Assembly (NCBI GenBank): GCA_051867915.1
Contig: JBJDZJ010000034.1
Span: 1 to 21,516 of the forward strand
DNA length: 21,516 bases
Reading direction: 5' to 3'
Origin: CAKSQF01 sp051867915
GTDB lineage: Bacteria; Bacillota; Clostridia; Oscillospirales; CAG-272
The position numbers were made by a program, and so were the translations under genes. The notes beneath the pieces were generated by a model that saw only the letters and a list, made by a program, of their open reading frames with translations, had not been told where the DNA came from and made no database searches. Shown here in pieces: positions 7,384 to 15,200 of this stretch. The number at the start of each line of letters is the position of its first letter. Position 1 is the first letter of the stretch.

Positions 7384-7444
7384 TGAAGTAAACCTCCTGT
7401 TCAAATTCCCATGCGATCACATCGCCGCATCGGGTTGTGTTCAT

Positions 7445-7473
7445 ATTATAGCATACCTTTTCAAAAAAATCAA
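7445..7473 (-). promoter_or_regulatory. Promoter of the ferredoxin gene
   Basis: On the minus strand, TTGATT (7468-7473) and TATAAT (7445-7450) are exactly 17 bases apart with an extended -10 TGC. This is the same architecture as the fprA promoter. It begins right after the ricT stop codon (7474-7476), leaving no room for a ricT terminator, so ricT transcripts probably read into the ferredoxin gene as well. Confidence 0.85.
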
Positions 7474-9057
7474 TCACTTTTCATTGGGATTTTCATTTTT
7501 TTTGGCGGTATTTTCGCCCTTTCTTTCCGAGGAGTTCCGTCTGCGGAAATCCCTTCTCTCCCGCTTTGCGTTTGTCTCCTCACCATCGGGACGCTCGCTC
7601 TTCGGGGGGCGCTCGAATTTATCGACTTTGCCGTTGTTTACCCGTACAGTTCTGCCGCCCTGTCCCTGACCCGGATTTTTGGCATTCTGCGAGGTCTTGG
7701 ACTCCTGACGGGACGGAGCATTGGAAGCGTTCCGACCGTTTTTATCGTTCCGGGACTCCCGATCGTTTTTATCGTTTCGGGATTCCCGATCGTTTTTGCC
7801 GACCTGCGCCGTCTGACGGTTCTGGGAACGCTTGCCCTTCTGGGCGTTCTTGGCACCGGTTCCGGACTCGGAATTCTTGCGGGACGGTTCATCGCCTGCG
7901 GGTGCGGCAGTGTCTGTGTCCGAACCTGCGTTGTTTTTGCGGCGATTGTCACGGCCGCGGCGATTCTGTGTATTCTGACGGGACTTGGATTCTCTGCCTT
8001 CCTTACCGTCGGACCCTGCCGCAGACCCGTTTGTGCCCTCTGCCTCGGCATTGTCAAAGGTGGGGGTAAGGGGAGTAAAGGGAACATTGGTGGGGAGCTT
8101 GGGGCGTTCCACCTTTTCGCCCTTCTTGGTGATTTCGTCGGCATCGGTCTTGAGACGAACCAGATCCCGATCGTAGATTTTGGGTGCGCCTTCGGGATCG
8201 GCGTCCAGCCTGACCTTGACCAGTCCCACCAGAGGCTTGGATTCAATGACCGTTCCCGTTCCGTCGGGCGTCACCAGCAGGGCGCCTACCTTGGGCGTCC
8301 GCTTGATCTCCTCCTGATAGGTTTCATGCTCGAATCGCAGGCAACACATCAGCCTTCCGCAGGCGCCCGAAATCTTGGCGCTGTTCAGCGACAGTCCCTG
8401 CTCCTTTGCCATTTTGATGGACACCTGAGTGAAATCATTGAGAAAGCTGTGACAGCAGTATTCCCGATAGCAGACGCCCAGTCCGCCCATGAGTTTGGTT
8501 TCGTCCCGGATGCCGATCTGTCTCAGCTCAATACGGGTACGGAAGGTTCCGGCAAGGTCCTTGACCAGCTCCCGGAAATCCACTCTGTCGTCGGAGGTGA
8601 AGTAGAAAAGCAGTTTGGCATTGTCGAAGGTGTACTCCACATCAATGAGCTTCATATCCAGACCGTGCTCGGCGATCTTTTTCTGGCAGATGGAGAAGGC
8701 TTCCTCCTCCTTTTGGGCGTTTTCCTCCAGATGCCGATCATCCTCCCCGGTTGCCGCCCGAAGAACCTTTTTCAGGGGCAGAACCAATTCGGTCTTGGGG
8801 ATCAGCTTATTTGCCATGGACACCTTGCCGTATTCAACGCCTCTGGCGGTCTCCACGATTACATGATCGCCCTCTTTGGCAAGAACGCCGTTTGCGGCGA
8901 AATGGTAAAGCTTATTGGAATCCCGAAAGGTGACTCCGATCACATTGACCTTGTCGGGAAGATCCTCGGCGGTCAGGGCTTTTTCCGATGCGGAATCTGC
9001 CTGAATGCCGTCCTGAATCCGATTGTCGTTTGTCTCGTTCGTTTTGTAGTTATCCAA
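7474..9057 (-). CDS. ricT: RicT/YaaT PSP1-domain protein with a long basic C-terminal tail
   Basis: In Bacillus subtilis RicT (YaaT) works with RicA and RicF in an iron-sulfur complex that directs RNase Y cleavage and affects sporulation and biofilm regulators. The conserved PSP1 region spans about 37-305 of 527 residues. The cysteines expected for Fe-S binding are present: GLGVCYREYCC (C196, C201, C202) and CGRLMCC (C233, C238, C239). The motif VSIKMAKEQGLSLN is near-identical to the Bacillus protein. The B. subtilis protein is about 275 residues, so some 220 extra C-terminal residues are present. They are rich in Asn, Arg, Lys, Ser and Glu and look disordered. The start is a TTG at 9057 with GGAAAGGA about 11 bases upstream; no later ATG precedes the conserved domain. 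The gene follows holB by 33 bases, the conserved Firmicutes order. Confidence 0.93.
   Translation of the reverse strand: MDNYKTNETNDNRIQDGIQADSASEKALTAEDLPDKVNVIGVTFRDSNKLYHFAANGVLAKEGDHVIVETARGVEYGKVSMANKLIPKTELVLPLKKVLRAATGEDDRHLEENAQKEEEAFSICQKKIAEHGLDMKLIDVEYTFDNAKLLFYFTSDDRVDFRELVKDLAGTFRTRIELRQIGIRDETKLMGGLGVCYREYCCHSFLNDFTQVSIKMAKEQGLSLNSAKISGACGRLMCCLRFEHETYQEEIKRTPKVGALLVTPDGTGTVIESKPLVGLVKVRLDADPEGAPKIYDRDLVRLKTDADEITKKGEKVERPKLPTNVPFTPLTPTFDNAEAEGTNGSAAGSDGKEGRESKSRQNTQNRRGRDNRRKNNAGSDTDTAAPAGDEPSRKNSESGTGAKNAQKGKRSQNRQTAQVGKNDRESRNDKNDRESRNDKNGRNASNAPSRQESKTSQNAKNPGQGQGGRTVRVNNGKVDKFERPPKSERPDGEETNAKRERRDFRRRNSSERKGENTAKKNENPNEK
7742..7795 (-). repeat. 27-bp tandem repeat inside the ricT tail
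   Basis: Two adjacent 27-base units (7742-7768 and 7769-7795) differ at two positions and encode the same nine residues twice (NDRESRNDK). A third, degenerate unit follows in the protein (NGRN). The repeat keeps the reading frame, so copy-number change would only lengthen or shorten the disordered tail. Confidence 0.8.
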
Positions 9058-9090
9058 TGTTATACCGTTCCTTTCCCGATCCGATGGGTC

Positions 9091-10089
9091 TTATTTGATC
9101 TGCGCAATCGCCGCAGACAGCGAAATTCTGGAATTCTGAAGATTGATGTTGGAAGCAAGCAGTTCTTCCTGCCCGGCGATCTCCTCCTCCAAAAGGAGCA
9201 GGCGGCTCTGGGACATCCGTCCCACCAATGCCCTCAGCCGATCCCCGTCTCCGAAGAGTAGCTCAGGGTCGGGCAGACAGCGGAGCGCCATCAGATCCCG
9301 AAGAGCCAGACGGGTCAGATGATAGAAATCGGACAGTTCTTCCCTTTTGGAGGGCAGTCCCAGACAGGCAAGAGTGATCTCCGTGGGATTCTTGGCGGCA
9401 AGGGTTTCGACAAAGCCGATCACCCGATCCCGCAGATCCGATTTTCCCGCCGAGCTGCCCGAAAGTTCCTTTTGAGCCTGTCCGATGCTTCCCCCTGCCG
9501 CCGTCAGCAATTCTCCGAAGGCGTCCGGCTGATTGTTTTTGAGAATTTTTGCCTTCTTATCGTTGGCAATCAGATAATCGGACAGTTCATCGGACGAAAA
9601 GGTCTGCATCCGAAGGGTGGGCGCACGGCTGCGGACGGTGGGAAGCAGAGCGGCGGCGTTCTCGCACATCAAGAAGAAATAGACATTTCCGGGCGGTTCC
9701 TCTAAAAGTTTCAGTAAGGCGTTCTGGGCCTGGACGGTCATGGTTCCGCCGTCCTCCAGCAGATAGGCCTTGAACTCCAGATCGTTCGGCTTGATATAGG
9801 CGGACGAGCGCATGGCGCGGATTTCATCCACGCCCAGCGTTTTCCGATCCTCCTTTCGGCGAACCGTCATCACATCGGGGCAATTTCCCGCAAAAATCCG
9901 CTCCGCCATCCTGCTATCCTCCGACAGGGCGGCGCAGACAGTCAGCGCCAGCGTCGTCTTTCCGCTGCCCTCCGGTCCTTCCAGAAGATAGGCATGTGCC
10001 AGCCGTCCGGACGCCAGATCGGCACGGAGGGATTTTTTTACAAGATCGTTTCCGTACAGCCTGTCCCACAGGCGATCGATCCATTCCAT
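9091..10089 (-). CDS. holB: DNA polymerase III subunit delta' (clamp loader)
   Basis: This 333-residue AAA+ protein is part of the clamp loader that places the sliding clamp on primed DNA. The Walker A motif GPEGSGKTT is at 38-46. The segment AQNALLKLLEEPP is the hallmark of delta' and gamma/tau subunits, and LPTVRSRAPTL corresponds to the SRC region, with Ala in place of Cys. The cysteine cluster that forms a zinc module in many clamp-loader subunits is absent; only NCPD remains at that place. The start at 10089 has AAAGGA 7 bases upstream; the frame extends to a TTG at 10137 but that lacks a ribosome site. It is first in the minus-strand block and its promoter is visible upstream. Gene order with ricT supports holB over dnaX, and there is no C-terminal tau-type extension. 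Confidence 0.93.
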   Translation of the reverse strand: MEWIDRLWDRLYGNDLVKKSLRADLASGRLAHAYLLEGPEGSGKTTLALTVCAALSEDSRMAERIFAGNCPDVMTVRRKEDRKTLGVDEIRAMRSSAYIKPNDLEFKAYLLEDGGTMTVQAQNALLKLLEEPPGNVYFFLMCENAAALLPTVRSRAPTLRMQTFSSDELSDYLIANDKKAKILKNNQPDAFGELLTAAGGSIGQAQKELSGSSAGKSDLRDRVIGFVETLAAKNPTEITLACLGLPSKREELSDFYHLTRLALRDLMALRCLPDPELLFGDGDRLRALVGRMSQSRLLLLEEEIAGQEELLASNINLQNSRISLSAAIAQIK

Positions 10090-10124
10090 AAAGGCGTCCT
10101 TTCCGTCGGCAGATTTTTCATCGG

Positions 10125-10152
10125 TTGTACGGGTCAATCCGACTCATACTAT
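10125..10152 (+). promoter_or_regulatory. Possible promoter of the single-pass membrane protein gene
   Basis: TTGTAC (10125-10130) and TACTAT (10147-10152) are 16 bases apart on the plus strand, about 65 bases upstream of the gene at 10218. If real, it fires divergently across the holB promoter. The match is moderate and unsupported by other evidence. Confidence 0.35.
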
Positions 10153-10179
10153 AAGCAGAGACGACCCGTCTATTTCATT

Positions 10180-10208
10180 ATTATAGCAGATAAATTCGGA
10201 TTTGTAAA
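10180..10208 (-). promoter_or_regulatory. Promoter of the holB-ricT block
   Basis: On the minus strand, TTTACA (10203-10208) and TATAAT (10180-10185) are 17 bases apart, with an extended -10 TGC. The predicted start is near 10173, giving a leader of about 84 bases before holB. The promoter overlaps the upstream region of the divergent gene at 10218. Confidence 0.82.
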
Positions 10209-10217
10209 GGATTTTTT

Positions 10218-10760
10218 ATGAAAAATATTGGAAAGGTTCGGAATTCTTCCCAAGTAGGCACTGCAAACAGCCTTCGACGCCGTCTGTTTTCGGCGCACAT
10301 CCGCTATCTTTGCCTGATTTCCCTTTTGCTGATTTTTTCCCTGTTCTGTCTGTATTTTCTCAGGGTCAGCAACGAGAAACTGCGGTGGGGAAACGAATGG
10401 AGCGACCGACAGCTTGCCGAAATTCTCTATTCCGGCTTTTCGGAGGTCGCCGACTGTCTGCGTGAAGCGGGGGACAAAACCGATCCGTCCGAGAACCGAT
10501 CCGATCTCGTCGCCGCCAAGTCGGCGGTGGAGCGCATGAAAGGGGCTCTTCGAATGGAAGCCGTCAATCGGGGGGAGAAACTGGAGCTGTATCTCGATCT
10601 TCTGTCGGAAGAATGTCGGAAAATGGAACAGATGCCAAGTCCCGAAAAATGCGGGCGGCTGGCCGATCAGCTGGATCGGCTGACTTCGGACGGAATCGGA
10701 CTTTTTTACAGGGAATCGGCAGGACAGCTGGAGCTCAGGCTCTCTCCCTACCTCAGCTGA
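10218..10760 (+). CDS. Single-pass membrane protein of unknown function
   Basis: The product has 180 residues. The first ~27 residues are basic and cytoplasmic by the positive-inside rule. A hydrophobic segment at about 28-49 (YLCLISLLLIFSLFCLYFLRV) anchors the protein. The remaining ~130 residues would be outside the membrane and are mainly charged and helical, with alternating acidic and basic residues (ERMKGALRMEAVNRGEKLELYLDLLSEECRKME) suggesting a helical bundle or coiled coil. The start is well supported by AAAGGA 6 bases upstream of the ATG. I recognise no family. The N-terminal anchor plus helical exterior is faintly like spore germination proteins of the YpeB type, but I cannot support that assignment. 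It is transcribed divergently from holB and ends in its own terminator. Confidence 0.72.
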   Translation: MKNIGKVRNSSQVGTANSLRRRLFSAHIRYLCLISLLLIFSLFCLYFLRVSNEKLRWGNEWSDRQLAEILYSGFSEVADCLREAGDKTDPSENRSDLVAAKSAVERMKGALRMEAVNRGEKLELYLDLLSEECRKMEQMPSPEKCGRLADQLDRLTSDGIGLFYRESAGQLELRLSPYLS

Positions 10761-10823
10761 TCGGAGTCCGGAACACGGCGGCTCGACAAAACCGATATTT
10801 TCCCGGACACCGATTCCTTTTTT
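10760..10823 (+). terminator. Rho-independent terminator after the single-pass membrane protein gene
   Basis: ATCGGAGTCCGG (10760-10771) pairs with CCGGACACCGAT (10803-10814) with one mismatch, followed by TCCTTTTTT. The loop is long (31 bases) but the stem is strong. The left arm begins on the last base of the stop codon. Confidence 0.72.
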
Positions 10824-10877
10824 GCGAAAGATCTTTGTAAAAAAATCCATTCCGGGCAAAAAGTTCATGAAATAGTC

Positions 10878-10906
10878 TTGAATTTTTCCCGCTCATGTGA
10901 TAGAAT
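10878..10906 (+). promoter_or_regulatory. Promoter of the DUF3298-like lipoprotein gene
   Basis: TTGAAT (10878-10883) and TAGAAT (10901-10906) are 17 bases apart, with a TG at the extended -10 position. The transcript would start near 10913, leaving a very short leader before the coding region. Confidence 0.75.
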
Positions 10907-10927
10907 AAGGAAGATTGAACCATAAAA

Positions 10928-11839
10928 ATGAAGGTGAACCCCTTGCGACTGATTCGATTTTGGGCATCGGCACTGGCCCTTCCTCTCCTGCTTTCGTCCT
11001 GCACCCTTATCGGTGCCCATTCTTCCGGCAGCCCGTCTTCCGGCTCCGAAGATTCTCCCGCTCTGACCTATCCGACAGAGAAGATTCCCGAAACACCCAT
11101 CTTTTATCATTTTCCCTCCGTTCTGGATGTGAAGATTCATGACATCGGCGTAGAACCCACCGATACGGTCTACGAAATTACCGAACCCGACGGATTCGGT
11201 CTTATCCGGGTCTCCATGACCCTTCCCGTCATTCATTTCGTGGAAAACAGCGACCCCGAAGAGGCGGTCGGACAGGTTCTGGAAGAAACCCGTCAGCTCT
11301 TTTTAAGCCGGATTGAGCATCTGCAAAAAAGCTATCTTTCCGATTTTACCTCCGGCGTTCCCTTTTTCTGTACGCCCCAATTTTCGGTTACCTATACCAT
11401 CACCGATTACTCCGAAAGCCGCATCAGCCTGCTTTACACCGTCAGCGAAACCAATGCCGACGGGATTGTAAGCCGCTCCTATGTTTGCAGTGTCATCGAC
11501 CTGAAGGCCGGATTTGAGGTGGACCTGTCCACCCTGTTTACCGCCGGCATTTCGGACAAACTGCTGACGCTTGTCAACCGTGCGCTGGCGTCCGGAGGCT
11601 ATTCCCTGTACCCCTCCTATGAATCCGTTGCCGCTACGGCCATCCGATCCTCATGGCTGATCGTTCCCGAAGGGATCGCCTTCGTCTTCTCCCCCGGAGT
11701 CATCGCCTCCGCCGATCAGGATTCGATCACGATTCTGCTCGGCACCGATCAGCTAAACGAACTGCTCAGCGAATACGGCGCAGAGCTACTGGGCGCAGGT
11801 GCGGCCTTTGATTCCGAGAGCGACCGGGAAAGCGACTGA
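10928..11839 (+). CDS. Lipoprotein with a DUF3298/RsiV-like domain
   Basis: The product has 303 residues. The signal peptide ends in LSSC, with the lipidated Cys at 25, followed by a Ser/Gly/Pro-rich spacer to about 50, so the protein is anchored on the outer face of the membrane. Residues about 70-190 show the beta-rich pattern of DUF4163-type domains. Residues about 195-290 match the DUF3298 pattern: a helical TLVNRAL segment followed by WLIVPEGIAFVFSPGVIASADQDSITILLG. This domain pair occurs in RsiV, PdaC and related extracytoplasmic proteins. I give no specific role, because no adjacent sigma factor or deacetylase domain points to one. The ATG at 10928 has AGGAAG only 14 bases away. A TTG at 10943 has AAGGTG 6 bases upstream and leaves an intact signal peptide, so it may be the true start. 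The gene ends in an unusual repeat of its stop codon. Confidence 0.8.
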   Translation: MKVNPLRLIRFWASALALPLLLSSCTLIGAHSSGSPSSGSEDSPALTYPTEKIPETPIFYHFPSVLDVKIHDIGVEPTDTVYEITEPDGFGLIRVSMTLPVIHFVENSDPEEAVGQVLEETRQLFLSRIEHLQKSYLSDFTSGVPFFCTPQFSVTYTITDYSESRISLLYTVSETNADGIVSRSYVCSVIDLKAGFEVDLSTLFTAGISDKLLTLVNRALASGGYSLYPSYESVAATAIRSSWLIVPEGIAFVFSPGVIASADQDSITILLGTDQLNELLSEYGAELLGAGAAFDSESDRESD

Positions 11840-11857
11840 AGCGACTGAAGCGACTGA
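11831..11857 (+). repeat. Three tandem AGCGACTGA units spanning a stop codon
   Basis: The 9-base unit occurs three times without gaps (11831-11839, 11840-11848, 11849-11857). The first copy encodes Ser-Asp-stop at the end of the lipoprotein gene, and the next two repeat Ser-Asp-stop in the same frame. Confidence 0.95.
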
Positions 11858-11898
11858 AAAGGATTGAAGAATCCGCTTCCCCTTCATGCGGGAATCAC

Positions 11899-11923
11899 AC
11901 CGCCCGGATTGACGCGGGGCGGT
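11899..11923. other. GC-rich hairpin between lipoprotein and DUF951 genes
   Basis: ACCGCCC (11899-11905) can pair with GGGCGGT (11917-11923) around an 11-base loop. No T-run follows, so it is not a standard intrinsic terminator. The 128-base gap otherwise holds the stop-codon repeat and no clear promoter, so the DUF951 and YfhO genes may be reached by readthrough. Confidence 0.35.
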
Positions 11924-11967
11924 CCTTCCGACACAATCACTACGCTTTGGGAAAGGCATCTGATACT

Positions 11968-12192
11968 ATGAAAATCATTCCCCTTGCCGTCGGAGATCGG
12001 CTGAACATGAAGAAAAATCACCCCTGCGGGTCCGACACCATGGAGGTTCTGCGCATCGGATCGGATATCCGGATCCGATGCGTGGGATGCGGAAGAGATC
12101 TGACCCTCCCCAGAATCCGCCTGGAAAAGTACATACGGCAGGTATTGCCCAAGGATTCCGCCGCGAATCCGCCCGACAACGAAAAAAAATGA
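11968..12192 (+). CDS. DUF951 family protein
   Basis: The small 74-residue cytoplasmic protein matches DUF951, a family widespread in Firmicutes and without an established function. The diagnostic residues are VGDRLNMKKNHPCGS (8-22), the central WEVLR-like segment (here MEVLRIG) and RCVGCGRDLTLPR (37-49). The three cysteines (C20, C38, C41) and His 18 suggest a small metal site, which is inference. The start at 11968 is chosen because the conserved region begins right after it and GGGAAAGG lies about 11 bases upstream; an earlier TTG at 11947 is not convincing. The stop codon overlaps an ATG (12189) as ATGA, and the ribosome site of the YfhO-family gene lies immediately beyond, so the two genes are tightly linked in translation. 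Confidence 0.9.
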   Translation: MKIIPLAVGDRLNMKKNHPCGSDTMEVLRIGSDIRIRCVGCGRDLTLPRIRLEKYIRQVLPKDSAANPPDNEKK

Positions 12193-12203
12193 AAGGTTTA
12201 TTT

Positions 12204-15200
12204 ATGGACGCAAACAAACCCATCGCACAAAAGGGTCAGAAGAGACGGTTTTCCGAGCTTCTGGCTGCATCCCCTCTTCCGAGGTGGAAACGAAAATACG
12301 GCTATCTTGCCGCCGCCTTCTTTCTCCCCCTTCTGATTTATTGGCTGATCTACATCTGCATGGGAACCTACCCCTTCGGTGAGGGATCGGTTCTGGTTCT
12401 GGATCTCAACGGACAGTATGTTTATTTCTTTGAGGCTCTGCATCACATTCTCCGTGGAGACGCCTCCTTCTTCTACTCCTGGGCAAGATCGCTGGGCGGC
12501 GAATTTATCGGCATCTACGCCTACTATCTCGCCTCTCCCCTGTCCTATCTGGTTGCCCTGTTCCCTTCCGATCACATCACCGAAGCGCTTCTTACCATCC
12601 TGCTGATCAAATGCGGCACCTGCGGTGCGACCATGACCTTCTATCTGAAAAAGCACCGTCCGAACGCCAACATCATCGGCACCATCACCATGTCCACCTG
12701 CTATGCGCTGTCCTCCTACATGATCGCCTACGCCCACAACACCATGTGGATCGACGCCATGATGCTCCTTCCTCTGACGCTGTACGGCGCAGAACAGCTG
12801 ATTACCAAGGGAAAGTTCAAGATGTATGTGGTCTGCCTGACCCTGACCCTGATCTCCACCTTCTACATCGGCTGGATGACCTGCATTTTCCTGCTTTTTT
12901 ACTTCTTTTATTACTATTTCACCTGCAATGTCAAATTCGGCGACAACAACTACTACGGCGAGCGGTTCCATTTTCTCAAATCGCTGGGCAGAATGGGCGT
13001 TGCCTCTTTGACCGCCATTCTGATCGCCTGTATCATCATTATCCCCACCTATTATTCCCTGTCTTTCGGAAAGAATTCCTTCTCGGAGCCTTCATGGGAG
13101 ATGCTGTCTCAGTTTGATCTGATCGAATTCATCGGTCAGATGCTGCCCGGCTCCTACGACACCGTCCGCCCCGAGGGCGTTCCCTTCGTCTACTGCGGAC
13201 TGCTGTCCGTCCTCCTTTTGCCCATCTATTTCATCAGCAAGCAGGTGTCGGCAAGGGAGAAGATCGGCGGAGGAATCATGCTGATGATTATGCTCTTCTG
13301 CATGAACAACTCCATCATTGACCTGATTTTCCACGGATTCCAGCGTCCCAACTGGCTGAACTACCGATACAGTTTTATGTTCATCTTCCTGGTGGTGGTC
13401 TTCAGCGCACGGGCATTGGAACATCTCCACGAAATCAAATTCTCCTATTTTGTCGCCGTGGGTGCCGGAATTCTGGGGCTGATTCTGCTGATTCAGACAC
13501 AGCACTACGAATATCTGGACGACTTCCTCTGCATCTGGATCTCCATCCTCTTCCTGGGCGCCAACCTTGCCGCCATCGGATTTGCCAAGCTGAAAAGGCT
13601 ATCCGGCAGGATCTGCACCATAGGAATTGCCGCCGTCTGCTGTGTGGAGCTGTTTCTGTCGGGCATTCTGACTACCATCGGGCTGGACATGGATGTGGTA
13701 TACTCCAACCGCACCGGTTATGTTCAGTTCATGGACCGTTTAAGTCCCACCGTTTCCTATATCAAGGAAAACGATCCCTCCTTCTACCGGATGGAAAAGA
13801 CTGTTTTCCGTACCGTCTGCGACAACATGGCACTGAACATCCGGGGTCTCTCCAACTCCACCTCCACCCTGAACGCCTCCACCATCCGTTTTCTCAATCA
13901 GATGGGTTACAGTTCCACCTCCCATTGGACCAAATACCTGGGCGGCAACCCCGTGAATGACTCCCTGCTGGGACTGAAATATATCATCTACGAAAGCAGC
14001 AATGGGGATGTTCCCGGTCTTTATTCCGAATACTGCAACGACAGCGAAAACAATCTGTCCGCCTACCTCAACAGCTACGCCCTGTCCCTTGCCTACGCCG
14101 CATCGGATTCCGTCAAGTATCTGGACATTTCCGACAGCGTTGATTATGCCTCTCCCTTCGTAACCATGAACGAAATCATCACGGCACTGCTTGGCGAAGA
14201 TGAAACCGTTGAGGTTTTCAAGCCCGTGGAATACACTCTGACGCTGAGCGGCGTCAGCTGTACCTACCGCTCCACCGTATCCGAAACCCTTCTGGATTCG
14301 GATGGCAACAAGGTGCTGGATGAGAACGGCGAGGAGTTCAAGATCTATATTCCCTACTTCTTCTACGAACCCACCTCCGAGGGCGGAACCATGACCTACA
14401 CCCTGAACTTCCCCGAAGACTACAAGGACGGCGCGCCCCTCTACTTCTTCTTCTGTTCCAACTATCCCCGTGAAGTATCCTGGACCTTCGACAACAACGG
14501 CACCGCCAAGAGCGGCACCTTCTTTGCCAACGAAAGCGACTGCATCCAGAGTCTGGGAAATGTCAACTCCTCCGACTACTGCGATCTGACGGTGAAGATC
14601 ACCAACGACAGTTCTATCTTCTACCTTATGCAGGATCCCGAAATCTTCTACTATCTGGACGAAGAGGTCTTCGTTGACGCCATGACCCGTCTGGCGGCAG
14701 GCAATTATCAGATCGACGCCGATTACAGCGAGTCCCATCTGACCGGAACCGTAAATGTTCCCGAGGGGGACAGCGTGCTGTTCACCTCCATTCCCTACGA
14801 CGAGGGCTGGAATGTCTATGTGGACGGCGAAAAGGCGGAGATTTACAAGACCCTGAATGCGCTGATCGCACTGGACATCACACCCGGTCAGCACACGGTG
14901 GAGTTCGTCTACCGATCTTCCGCCATGGTCTACGGCTGGATTCTCTCTGCCATCGGCGTTGTGATCTTCGCGATTCTCTGCCTGATGGATTACTTCCTGA
15001 TCCGCCCCGGCAGAGCGGCAAAGCGCAAGGCCTTCGCTGAGGTCATCGAACGGCACAATGCCGAAGAAGAGGAGCGATACCGTCTGCTTCTGGAGCGTGC
15101 CGACAGGGTCGGAGACGGGACTCCCTCCAATGAGGCGGCAGTACCAAGCACCGATTCCGACGGCGAATCGGAAGAATCTGCCCCGAAGCCCGATCAGGAC

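Noticed and set aside
7411..9261. Long plus-strand open frame (about 616 codons) opposite ricT
   Set aside because: It is antisense to a clearly recognised RicT protein, lacks a ribosome site, crosses the intergenic regions on both sides and has no coherent domain pattern. Long antisense frames are expected from the codon bias here.
10753..11236. Minus-strand open frames between the single-pass protein and the lipoprotein gene
   Set aside because: They overlap a terminator and promoter for plus-strand genes and show no protein-like features.
12078..12203. 42-codon N-terminal extension of the first YfhO protein
   Set aside because: It reads through the DUF951 gene in another frame; the ATG at 12204 has a good ribosome site and fits the family's N-terminus.
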